A stretch of 13,221 nucleotides of DNA, from the NCBI GenBank assembly GCA_009668925.1, contig SBEK01000119.1, forward strand, positions 1-13,221. The letters run 5' to 3'. Source of the stretch: Deltaproteobacteria bacterium (GTDB lineage Bacteria; Desulfobacterota; Syntrophia; Syntrophales; Smithellaceae). Positions 1 to 5,803 of this stretch are shown piece by piece; within the stretch, counting starts at the first letter, position 1, and every line of letters starts with the position of its first letter. Under the pieces are notes generated by a model, which had not been told where the DNA came from, did not search any database, and worked only from the letters and a program-made list of their open reading frames with translations. The position numbers and the translations under genes were made by a program.

Positions 1-1933
1 CCTGTCCGAGTGCATCATAAATCATCGTTCCCGCGGAAATCACCGTGTTCGAGATGGAAAACAAGGTGACCATTAACGCGTTAATGAAACCTCCGAGCCA
101 GATGGAGCCGGTCTTGCGGAAAATCAGCCGGGCGGAAACCGCGGCCAGAGACAGGGCCACCAGGAAATTCCAGACGAACAGCCCGGCCAGCGCCGACGTC
201 ATCTTGGGAGGAAACGGGACATAGGGGAACATTTTAATGCCGGTGCCAAACAGCGCCGTGTAATCCAGGATCGTCAGAACCGCCAGACCGCCGATGTTGG
301 CCAGAATCAAGAGAAAGATGTTGGTTCCTTCTCCGGCTCCCCGAATGCGGGTAAACGAATTCAGCGTCAGACTGTTGATGAGATAGAAGAACAGGAAGAA
401 GGGGAGGTATTTGATCAGAATCCAGAATTTGATCGGCGTAAGCGTCTTGATGCTGAAAACCCAGAACCGGGCGTCGCTAAGGAAAAAGAAGTGGCTTACG
501 ACCAGCAGGCAGTAGGCAGCCGCGAAAACGATAACGGCCAGCAGAGCGCTTTTCCACAGATTAACACCGGAAATTTTTACGCCCAGATTGTCGAAGGTTG
601 CGCCGTTTTTCTTCATGATGGTGAAGTACGTAATAAGGAATATCGCCAGCAGAATGGCTCCGACAATCAGCATCAGGAGCACGGTTCCGTTGACGCAGGG
701 CATCTGGAAATAACTGTTTAAGGGAAAGACAGTCGGGACATAACGATTCATCGCTTTGATGCCGATCGGATAGCCGACCGCCCAGTTGAATAACAGCGGA
801 GCGGGAAGCAGGCCGATAATGAAGATGATCCAGTAAACCAGCTTATTCTTGGCGGTGGTTGTTATCGTCGGTGCGACAGGCTCCGGCTGGATAATCGTCT
901 TGAAGTAAGGCGTCTTCAGCATCAGGAAGGTGAAGGGGATGATGAACAGGAAGAAGCCCACCATGACCAGACCGGTGAAAAACTGTTTCCAGGGCCAGAT
1001 CTGATCGGACGCCGGAAGGGTCTCTTTGCCGTTCTTTAAGTTGATGTCGAAGAAGTCCAGGATGTATTCTTCCGCCACTTTGGAAAAATGCGTTTTGGGA
1101 TGTTCAATGGGAGGCTGGTAGATGACTCTCAGCTTGCCTTGGGCGGCGGCCGCGACGGCCTCTTCCCGGGTCAGCTTTTTGTTGTTTCCGAATACGTAAT
1201 AGGCTCCGTATTCGGCGCCGGAGAAGCCCATTCCGGCGACGGCTTTTTTCGATACGTTGATATCGCTTCCTTTCGGAACGTTCCACATGTTCTCCGCCCA
1301 TTCATCAAACTGACCGAACACAACGCCGATGTTGACCGGATATTTGCCCAGAAGCGTATTTGTGCCTTCCTTGTTGGGGATAAAAGCCTGTGAGGTCGGC
1401 AAAACCGCCTTCGGGACGATAATTGCCGGATTTTTCTCCTGTTTCGCAAAGGCCCGAATGGCGCCCAGCTGAACGGTGCTGCCGCCCATGGAATGGCCGA
1501 CCATGCCGATTCGTTTGGCATCCACATAGGGCAGGGTGCCCAGATACTGAAGTGCGGCGTAAGTGCCCATGTCGGCGGCGACGCCCTTATTAATGCGGGG
1601 ATCGGGGAATGATGAATTGCCGTGATCGTAGGCATCGATGGCGATGACGACATAGCCCCGGCGTGATAATTCGACGGTATTGATATCCTGCACTTCTTTG
1701 GTGTTGTTGTATCCGTGGCTGGAAACAATGGCCGGTGCGGGATTCTCGACGGTCGCGGAATCAGGAACATAGAGCAGGGCGCTCATCCGGGCTCCGTCTT
1801 CCGTCACATAGGTCATCTCGGTGATCTTGACCTTGCAGTCGCTTGTGTGCACCAAATATGCGCCGAACGAACCCAGCAAAACAAGGGCTGCCGCAATCCA
1901 GATCATCAAGCCGTACTTCTTCTCGGTTTTCAT
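1..1933 (-). CDS. Alpha/beta hydrolase with polytopic membrane C-terminal domain (partial, 3' end outside window)
   Basis: Reading leftwards from an ATG at 1933, the frame stays open to the window edge, giving at least 644 residues with no stop. The start has a good ribosome site (AAGGAG, 7 nt upstream). Residues 9-28 form one hydrophobic anchor. Residues 35-300 are an alpha/beta hydrolase of the dienelactone-hydrolase/acyl-peptidase type: oxyanion region SSHGYNN (71-77), nucleophile elbow GHSMGG with Ser148, a probable acid Asp210 in GQFDEW, and His278 or His282 as candidate base. From about 318 on there are some eight hydrophobic helices (near 318-340, 364-384, 417-440, 460-484, 503-524, 538-562, 579-605 and 609-632). 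Late segments carry an RKTGSIW...N pattern loosely resembling CPBP/Rce1-type membrane proteins, but I see no clear catalytic set there. The hydrolase fold is a confident call; the substrate and the role of the membrane half are unknown. The gene is divergent from the acyl-CoA ligase. Confidence 0.85.
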   Translation of the reverse strand, partial: MKTEKKYGLMIWIAAALVLLGSFGAYLVHTSDCKVKITEMTYVTEDGARMSALLYVPDSATVENPAPAIVSSHGYNNTKEVQDINTVELSRRGYVVIAIDAYDHGNSSFPDPRINKGVAADMGTYAALQYLGTLPYVDAKRIGMVGHSMGGSTVQLGAIRAFAKQEKNPAIIVPKAVLPTSQAFIPNKEGTNTLLGKYPVNIGVVFGQFDEWAENMWNVPKGSDINVSKKAVAGMGFSGAEYGAYYVFGNNKKLTREEAVAAAAQGKLRVIYQPPIEHPKTHFSKVAEEYILDFFDINLKNGKETLPASDQIWPWKQFFTGLVMVGFFLFIIPFTFLMLKTPYFKTIIQPEPVAPTITTTAKNKLVYWIIFIIGLLPAPLLFNWAVGYPIGIKAMNRYVPTVFPLNSYFQMPCVNGTVLLMLIVGAILLAIFLITYFTIMKKNGATFDNLGVKISGVNLWKSALLAVIVFAAAYCLLVVSHFFFLSDARFWVFSIKTLTPIKFWILIKYLPFFLFFYLINSLTLNSFTRIRGAGEGTNIFLLILANIGGLAVLTILDYTALFGTGIKMFPYVPFPPKMTSALAGLFVWNFLVALSLAAVSARLIFRKTGSIWLGGFINALMVTLFSISNTVISAGTMIYDALGQ

Positions 1934-2076
1934 AATATGACTCCTTTCACGGAAATATTATTTTGGCAAAACCGCACAAGCTCCGGTTCTCTGAACAAGA
2001 CGAGATGAGTGCAGTCCGGCCAATGGACGCCCAAAAGCTAAGAATGCCTGCCTCTCTTTTCTTATGTTCTGCTTCA

Positions 2077-2092
2077 TCCCGCTTAAGCGGGA
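2077..2092. repeat. Perfect 16-bp palindrome TCCCGCTTAAGCGGGA
   Basis: The sequence TCCCGCTTAAGCGGGA equals its own reverse complement over all 16 bases. It lies about 144 bases upstream of the hydrolase start codon at 1933. It could be a protein-binding site or part of a dispersed extragenic repeat. A weak hairpin-like stretch, TTGC-GAA-GCAA, follows at 2117-2127. The palindrome is directly visible; its function is unknown. Confidence 0.5.
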
Positions 2093-2527
2093 CAACCGTT
2101 AATTCTGCATGATTTGTTGCGAAGCAATGACACTCATTTCAGGGCTCGGCCGCTTGCTGCGAGATGGTTGATCTCGAATAAATTCGCCCTGCATGCCCGT
2201 TCGATAGAAAAAATCCGTCCGCCGCGCACGTGAGAGAAAATGACTGTGGATGTGATCCGGCCGTTAATTGATCTTCCTTGGCCGGACGGCGGACACCCGG
2301 CGCCTCTGCCTGTTCTCCAAGCAGACTCATGTCGACGCCGGCCGCTTTGCCGCACTTTATTGCTTTCCTGGCAATCCGGAGCCGCCGGGCATGTCCTGGC
2401 CTTCAGATTCCCGATGGCCGTAAACCGCATTATGGAAACGATCACTTGATGGGGAAATTACATCATCTGCCCTGCCTTTGTAAAGGGCTAATTGGATCCA
2501 CAGGCAGTGTGGTTTGCCAAGATTTCC

Positions 2528-2556
2528 TTGACATAGAAGACCACGTTTTCTATGCT
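2528..2556 (+). promoter_or_regulatory. Sigma70-type promoter of the acyl-CoA ligase gene
   Basis: A perfect -35 box TTGACA (2528-2533) is followed after exactly 17 bases by TATGCT (2551-2556), which matches four of six positions of the -10 consensus. Transcription should start near 2563, giving a leader of about 85 nt before the ATG at 2648. It is the best-looking promoter on the plus strand in the window. Confidence 0.7.
2532..2554. promoter_or_regulatory. Operator-like palindrome covering the -35/-10 spacer of the ligase promoter
   Basis: CATAGAA (2532-2538) and TTCTATG (2548-2554) are perfect inverted arms separated by 9 bases. Inside them AC/GT also pairs, so 9 of 11 symmetric positions match around the centre at 2543. 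The palindrome starts inside the -35 box and ends inside the -10 box, so a bound dimer would block RNA polymerase. The geometry fits a TetR- or GntR-type repressor, families that often control acyl-CoA metabolism genes. The regulator is not in the window. Confidence 0.55.
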
Positions 2557-2584
2557 CTTTATGCGAAAAGAGAGCCTGTCGCGC

Positions 2585-2597
2585 CGGGGGACCCCCG
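2585..2597 (+). promoter_or_regulatory. GC hairpin in the ligase mRNA leader
   Basis: CGGGG (2585-2589), loop GAC and CCCCG (2593-2597) form a perfect 5-bp GC stem in the predicted leader, about 50 bases upstream of the start codon. There is no T-tract behind it, so it is not a standard terminator. It may stabilise the messenger or be incidental. Confidence 0.3.
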
Positions 2598-2647
2598 TCA
2601 TACCGTAGAAGATGGTAAAATAATGAAGTAAAGAAGGAATCTGAAAA

Positions 2648-4282
2648 ATGCCCATCACCGAAATTCTTGCACGCAACGCCGCTCTTTACGGCGACGAAAT
2701 CAGTCTTATCGAAATCAACCCCGAAATCAAGGAACGAGCGGCCAGCTGGAAAGATTACGAACTGGTCGAAACCAATCCCGAAAAGAGATACCGGCGGGAA
2801 ATGACCTGGCGCGAGTTTGACGACAAAGCCAACCGTCTGGCCAACCTTTTGCTTGGACGCGGCCTCGAAAAAGGCCGCAAGGTCGGGATCCTGCTGATGA
2901 ACTGCCTGGAGTGGCTGCCGATCTATTTCGGCATCCTCAAAACCGGCGCGCTGGCGGTACCGCTGAACTACCGCTATACGGAGGAAGAAATCAAATACTG
3001 CCTGGATCTGGCCGAATGCGATGTTCTGATCTTCGGGCCGGAATTCGTAGGCAGGGTCGCGGCGATCACGGAGAAAATTCCGAACATAAAGATGCGGCTG
3101 TTTTTAGGGCAGGACTGCCCCGCGTTTGCCGAAAGTTACTATGCGCTAACCGCCTGCTGTTCATCCGCGGCTCCGAAGCTCGCGCTTTCCGACGACGATG
3201 ACGCCGCTATTTATTTTTCATCCGGCACCACCGGCTTCCCCAAGGCGATTCTTCACGGGCACAGGGCGTTGATGATGTCCTGCGAAGTCGAAAGGAACCA
3301 CCACGGGCAGACACGGGAGGACAACTTCCTTTGCATTCCGCCGCTTTACCACACCGGCGCGAAAATGCACTGGTTCGGCAGCTTCCTTGCCGGAAGCAAA
3401 GCGGTTCTGCTGCGCGGCGTCAAGCCGGAATGGATCATCCGGGCGGTATCCGAGGAGCGGATTACGATTGTCTGGCTCCTGGTTCCGTGGGCGCAGGATA
3501 TTCTGGATGCCATAGACCGCGGCGAGATCCGGCTTTCCGACTACCAAATCGATCAGTGGAAACTCATGCACATCGGCGCGCAGCCGGTTCCGCCCAGCCT
3601 GATCAAACGCTGGAAGCAGGTTTTTCCCAACCATGCCTACGATACCAACTACGGCCTTTCGGAATCGATCGGACCGGGCTGCGTCCATTTGGGCATCGAA
3701 AACATCCACAAAGTGGGCGCGATCGGCAAGGCCGGCTACCTCTGGGAAGTGCGGATCGTCGATGAAAACAGCCGCCCCGTGACGCAGGGCGAGGTGGGCG
3801 AGCTCTGCGTCAAAGGCGCGGGCGTCATGAAATGCTATTACAATAATCCGGAAGCCACCGCCGAGATCCTCAAGGACGGCTGGCTGTATACGGGCGATAT
3901 GGCGCGCATGGACGCAGACGGCTTCATTTATCTGGTGGACCGCAAAAAAGACGTCATTATTACGGGTGGCGAGAACATCTATCCGGTGCAGATCGAAGAT
4001 TTCCTGCGGACGCATCAAGCGATTAAGGATGTGGCGGTGATCGGCCTTCCCGACCATCGTCTGGGCGAAATCACGGCGGCGATCATCGAGCTTAAGCCGG
4101 GTTTTGCCGCGACGGAAACCGAGATCGCGCAGTTTTGCGCCGCGCTGCCGCGTTACAAGCGTCCGCAAAAGATCATCTTCGATACGGTGCCGCGCAATCC
4201 CACCGGCAAGATCGAAAAGCCGAAGCTCCGGGAAAAGTATTGCGGCGGCGTCAGCCTGGTGGAGATGGAGACGGAGCGTTAG
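2648..4282 (+). CDS. AMP-forming acyl-CoA synthetase (fatty/organic acid-CoA ligase)
   Basis: This 544-residue member of the adenylate-forming (ANL) superfamily is of normal length and complete. It should activate a carboxylic acid with ATP to an acyl-AMP, then transfer the acyl group to CoA in the cytoplasm. Core motifs are all present: the phosphate-binding loop SSGTTGFPK (191-199), the A5 motif YGLSE (335-339), the A7 motif GWLYTGD (411-417), the hinge DRKKDVIITGGENIYP (431-446), and the C-terminal catalytic lysine in PTGK (Lys521). The start is firm: AAGGAA lies about 8 nt upstream and an in-frame TGA sits one codon further back. It is transcribed alone from the 2528-2556 promoter, with a possible terminator after it. 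The family resembles FadD-like medium/long-chain ligases, but the substrate (fatty, alicyclic or aromatic acid) cannot be read from the sequence. In a syntrophic degrader this would be an entry step of acid oxidation. Confidence 0.95.
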   Translation: MPITEILARNAALYGDEISLIEINPEIKERAASWKDYELVETNPEKRYRREMTWREFDDKANRLANLLLGRGLEKGRKVGILLMNCLEWLPIYFGILKTGALAVPLNYRYTEEEIKYCLDLAECDVLIFGPEFVGRVAAITEKIPNIKMRLFLGQDCPAFAESYYALTACCSSAAPKLALSDDDDAAIYFSSGTTGFPKAILHGHRALMMSCEVERNHHGQTREDNFLCIPPLYHTGAKMHWFGSFLAGSKAVLLRGVKPEWIIRAVSEERITIVWLLVPWAQDILDAIDRGEIRLSDYQIDQWKLMHIGAQPVPPSLIKRWKQVFPNHAYDTNYGLSESIGPGCVHLGIENIHKVGAIGKAGYLWEVRIVDENSRPVTQGEVGELCVKGAGVMKCYYNNPEATAEILKDGWLYTGDMARMDADGFIYLVDRKKDVIITGGENIYPVQIEDFLRTHQAIKDVAVIGLPDHRLGEITAAIIELKPGFAATETEIAQFCAALPRYKRPQKIIFDTVPRNPTGKIEKPKLREKYCGGVSLVEMETER

Positions 4283-4328
4283 CCGATCCCCGCAAGGTTT
4301 CGTTTCCCTCTTGCCGTCGGCGAATCCG

Positions 4329-4358
4329 CCGGCGTAAATATTTGGTCACGCCGGTTTA
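4329..4358 (+). terminator. Possible terminator after the acyl-CoA ligase
   Basis: CCGGCGT (4329-4335) and ACGCCGG (4348-4354) form a perfect 7-bp stem with a 12-nt AT-rich loop, followed by TTTAAA. It lies 47 bases after the ligase stop codon. The T-run is short, so termination may be weak. Confidence 0.4.
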
Positions 4359-4431
4359 AAGAACCGCACGGTCTTCGTTCGCCATGATATAAACGTAAAG
4401 TCGTTCATCCATAAATGAGAAGACAAAGAAA

Positions 4432-4462
4432 AGATTGCCACCCGGCATGCGCGAGGAATGAC
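4432..4462 (-). repeat. REP-like intergenic repeat, copy A
   Basis: The plus strand starts AGATTGCCAC and ends GCGAGGAATGAC. Reverse-complemented, this gives the pattern GTCATTNCTCG...GTGGCAATCT, a style of dispersed extragenic repeat. It is the first of four diverged copies in the gap 4283-4821. Confidence 0.5.
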
Positions 4463-4470
4463 GGAGAGTT

Positions 4471-4509
4471 AGATTACCACGCCGCCTGAGAGGCGGCTCG
4501 TGATGACAA
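4471..4509 (-). repeat. REP-like intergenic repeat, copy B, with hairpin
   Basis: This copy starts AGATTACCAC and ends CGTGATGACAA, the same ends as copy A eight bases upstream. Its middle is a perfect hairpin, GCCGCCT (4481-4487), loop GAG, AGGCGGC (4491-4497). A stem-loop flanked by conserved ends is typical of REP-type elements. Confidence 0.55.
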
Positions 4510-4553
4510 ATTATAGGGGAAGACACGGCTTGCAATGTCGACAAGAGGCTGGA

Positions 4554-4576
4554 GGTTGCCCCGCCCGCAGTGACAA
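4554..4576 (-). repeat. REP-like intergenic repeat, copy C (short)
   Basis: GGTTGCCCCGCC...GCAGTGACAAA keeps both ends of the pattern seen in copies A and B (TTGCC at one side, GTGACAA at the other) but lacks most of the central stem. Confidence 0.4.
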
Positions 4577-4606
4577 AAGCCGCGGCAAGCTCTGACCCTT
4601 CGCTGG

Positions 4607-4633
4607 GTCATTTCGACCGCCGGGAGAAATCTT
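4607..4633 (+). repeat. REP-like intergenic repeat, copy D (opposite orientation)
   Basis: GTCATTTCGACC...GGGAGAAATCTT carries the same GTCATTNCGA head and AATCTT tail as the other copies, but on the plus strand. Together the four copies occupy much of a gap that otherwise holds no gene (4283-4821). The remainder of that gap shows only the possible ligase terminator and a weak promoter near 4701. Confidence 0.5.
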
Positions 4634-4700
4634 TTCAGAGATTTTATGGCTTTCACAGTCACTTCGTTTCTTACCCTGATGTCCTGCTGTAGATTTGACT

Positions 4701-4709
4701 TGATAAAAT
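4701..4709 (+). promoter_or_regulatory. Candidate extended -10 promoter for the ACT-domain gene
   Basis: TGATAAAAT is an extended -10 element (TG, one base, then TAAAAT with five of six consensus matches). No good -35 box sits 17 bases upstream. It lies about 113 bases before the start codon at 4822. This is a weak, pattern-only call. Confidence 0.3.
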
Positions 4710-4821
4710 AACGGCGGGATTGTACAAAAGACGCAAACGGGTCACGGCCCGAAGGATGAGAGGTCGTGGAAATTAAGGATAAGACGGATTTCGACGGGAT
4801 ATCCTAAACCGAGGAGAAAAT

Positions 4822-5253
4822 ATGATTGCTTATCAACTCTCTGTGTTTGCGGAAGACAAACCGGGGCAACTGGCTCGAGTGACAAGCGTTCTGTCCAAGG
4901 CTGAAATCAGCATCCGGGCGACAACCATATCGACTCACGGAACGTCCGGGGTGATCAATCTGATCGTTGATGATCCGAAAACGGCGGAAAAGGCGCTCGC
5001 CAAAGCCGGTATGACCGTGCATCTGAAAAATGTTCTGGCCGTTTTAATTCCCGACAGACCCGGCGGATTGGACAAGCTGATGCAGCTTCTGTATCAGGAA
5101 GGCATCAATATCAACAACGCCTGCGGTTTTGTTTTGGAGTGCGCGGAGAAGGCGGTTTTCGTTGTTGATGTGGATCAGATCGAAAAGACGGAAAAGCTGC
5201 TCGACGCGAGTGGATTCAAAACGCTCGATACGGCGGCGCTATCACGCTTATAA
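4822..5253 (+). CDS. Tandem ACT-domain protein (putative amino-acid-binding regulator)
   Basis: The 143-residue protein is made almost wholly of two ACT domains, about residues 4-66 and 71-136. Each opens with a beta strand followed by the ligand-loop motif: DKPGQLA (12-18) and PDRPGGL (77-83). ACT domains bind small ligands, often amino acids, and usually regulate enzymes or transcription; here no catalytic domain is attached. The start has the ribosome site GAGGAG at ideal spacing. The next gene begins 13 bases after the stop, so the two are surely co-transcribed. Stand-alone double-ACT proteins are common in anaerobes near acyl- or aryl-CoA ligases and oxidoreductases, which fits this context. 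The ligand is unknown. Confidence 0.9.
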   Translation: MIAYQLSVFAEDKPGQLARVTSVLSKAEISIRATTISTHGTSGVINLIVDDPKTAEKALAKAGMTVHLKNVLAVLIPDRPGGLDKLMQLLYQEGININNACGFVLECAEKAVFVVDVDQIEKTEKLLDASGFKTLDTAALSRL

Positions 5254-5266
5254 GAGGGGCGGCATC

Positions 5267-5701
5267 ATGACCCACATGGACAAAGGAAAATTTTTCGAGA
5301 AACATCCGGAAGGGACAAAAATCAACGATGCCCTGAAACAGGAAATTCTTAAACAGACGAAAGACAACGACATTTCCTGCAAGGCGGCGGAAAAGATTTC
5401 TCTGGGCTTAAACATATCCATGAACGAAATCGGCGTGGCGATCGACATGCTGAATATCAACATTGCGAAGTGTCAGCTCGGACTTTTCGGCTATGAAGGC
5501 AAGTCGAAGCTCGTCGTGGCCGCGGCGTCCGTCACACCCGAACTGGAAGCCGGCATTAAAGCGGCGCTGATCGACAACCGGTTGCCCTGCATTGCCGCCT
5601 GGAGAATTGCGGACGGATTCGGCATCAAGCGGCTGGATGTCTGCGCCGCCTGCGAAAAGTTGAACATCAGGATCAAACCCTGTCAACTCGGCGCTTTTTG
5701 A
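5267..5701 (+). CDS. Uncharacterised protein with duplicated 49-residue CQLGxF module
   Basis: I do not recognise a named family for this 144-residue protein. Residues 26-74 and 96-144 align without gaps at 19 of 49 identical positions. Both modules keep C-x-AA at the same place (Cys38/Cys108), a G-x-x-I turn, and the ending LNIxI-x-x-CQLGxF (Cys69/Cys139). The predicted helix pattern, with a short strand before CQLG, resembles a winged-helix or helix-turn-helix unit, so a DNA-binding or sensor role is possible but unproven. A glycine/alanine-rich linker (75-95) joins the modules, and the second ends exactly at the C-terminus. The start at 5267 is preferred: the frame is open further upstream (to 5129), but that part overlaps the ACT gene. 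GAGGGGC precedes it. The tight pairing with the ACT gene suggests a shared function. Confidence 0.85.
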   Translation: MTHMDKGKFFEKHPEGTKINDALKQEILKQTKDNDISCKAAEKISLGLNISMNEIGVAIDMLNINIAKCQLGLFGYEGKSKLVVAAASVTPELEAGIKAALIDNRLPCIAAWRIADGFGIKRLDVCAACEKLNIRIKPCQLGAF

Positions 5702-5711
5702 TATGAATCGC

Positions 5712-5777
5712 GCGGGAGCCCCGGTTCCCGCCGCCCGTGACCTCCTCCAACAGCCGAAGGTTACGGCGTCTTTTTTT
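5712..5777 (+). terminator. Probable terminator between the ACT/CQLG unit and the CoA-transferase
   Basis: Two stem-loops follow the CQLG stop codon. The first is GCGGGAG (5712-5718), loop CCCCGG, TTCCCGC (5725-5731). The second is CGTGACC (5736-5742) with GGTTACG (5759-5765), a 7-bp stem with one G-T pair, followed within 6 bases by a run of seven T (5771-5777). The T-run ends only 26 bases before the next start codon and I see no promoter in between. It could therefore act as a partial terminator or attenuator rather than a full stop. Confidence 0.55.
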
Positions 5778-5803
5778 GATGCCTGAAGGAAGCTCTCTGC
5801 GAC

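Larger units (their letters stand above)
1934..2647. other. Long intergenic region without a convincing gene
   Basis: This 714-base gap separates two divergent genes. The short open frames in it (for example 2278-2631 plus and 2134-2445 minus) are compositionally odd, overlap one another and show no recognisable domain, so I do not call them. It contains several small inverted repeats: the 16-bp palindrome at 2077-2092, a 6-bp stem at 2160-2176 (CGAGAT/ATCTCG), and arms TCCGGCC (2256-2262) and GGCCGGA (2280-2286). The last 120 bases hold the promoter and leader of the acyl-CoA ligase. I found no confident promoter for the leftward hydrolase gene. Confidence 0.6.

Noticed and set aside
2278..2631. 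117-residue open frame upstream of the ligase
   Set aside because: It runs through the promoter and operator of the ligase, overlaps other frames and shows no domain or ribosome site of note.
3218..4168. 316-residue open frame on the minus strand
   Set aside because: Lies fully antisense to the acyl-CoA ligase, whose catalytic motifs are all in place; a GC-driven shadow frame.
4695..4723. TTGACT as a -35 box for the ACT gene
   Set aside because: At 17-18 bases downstream there is only GATTGT or ATTGTA, poor -10 matches; the overlapping TGATAAAAT is a better candidate.
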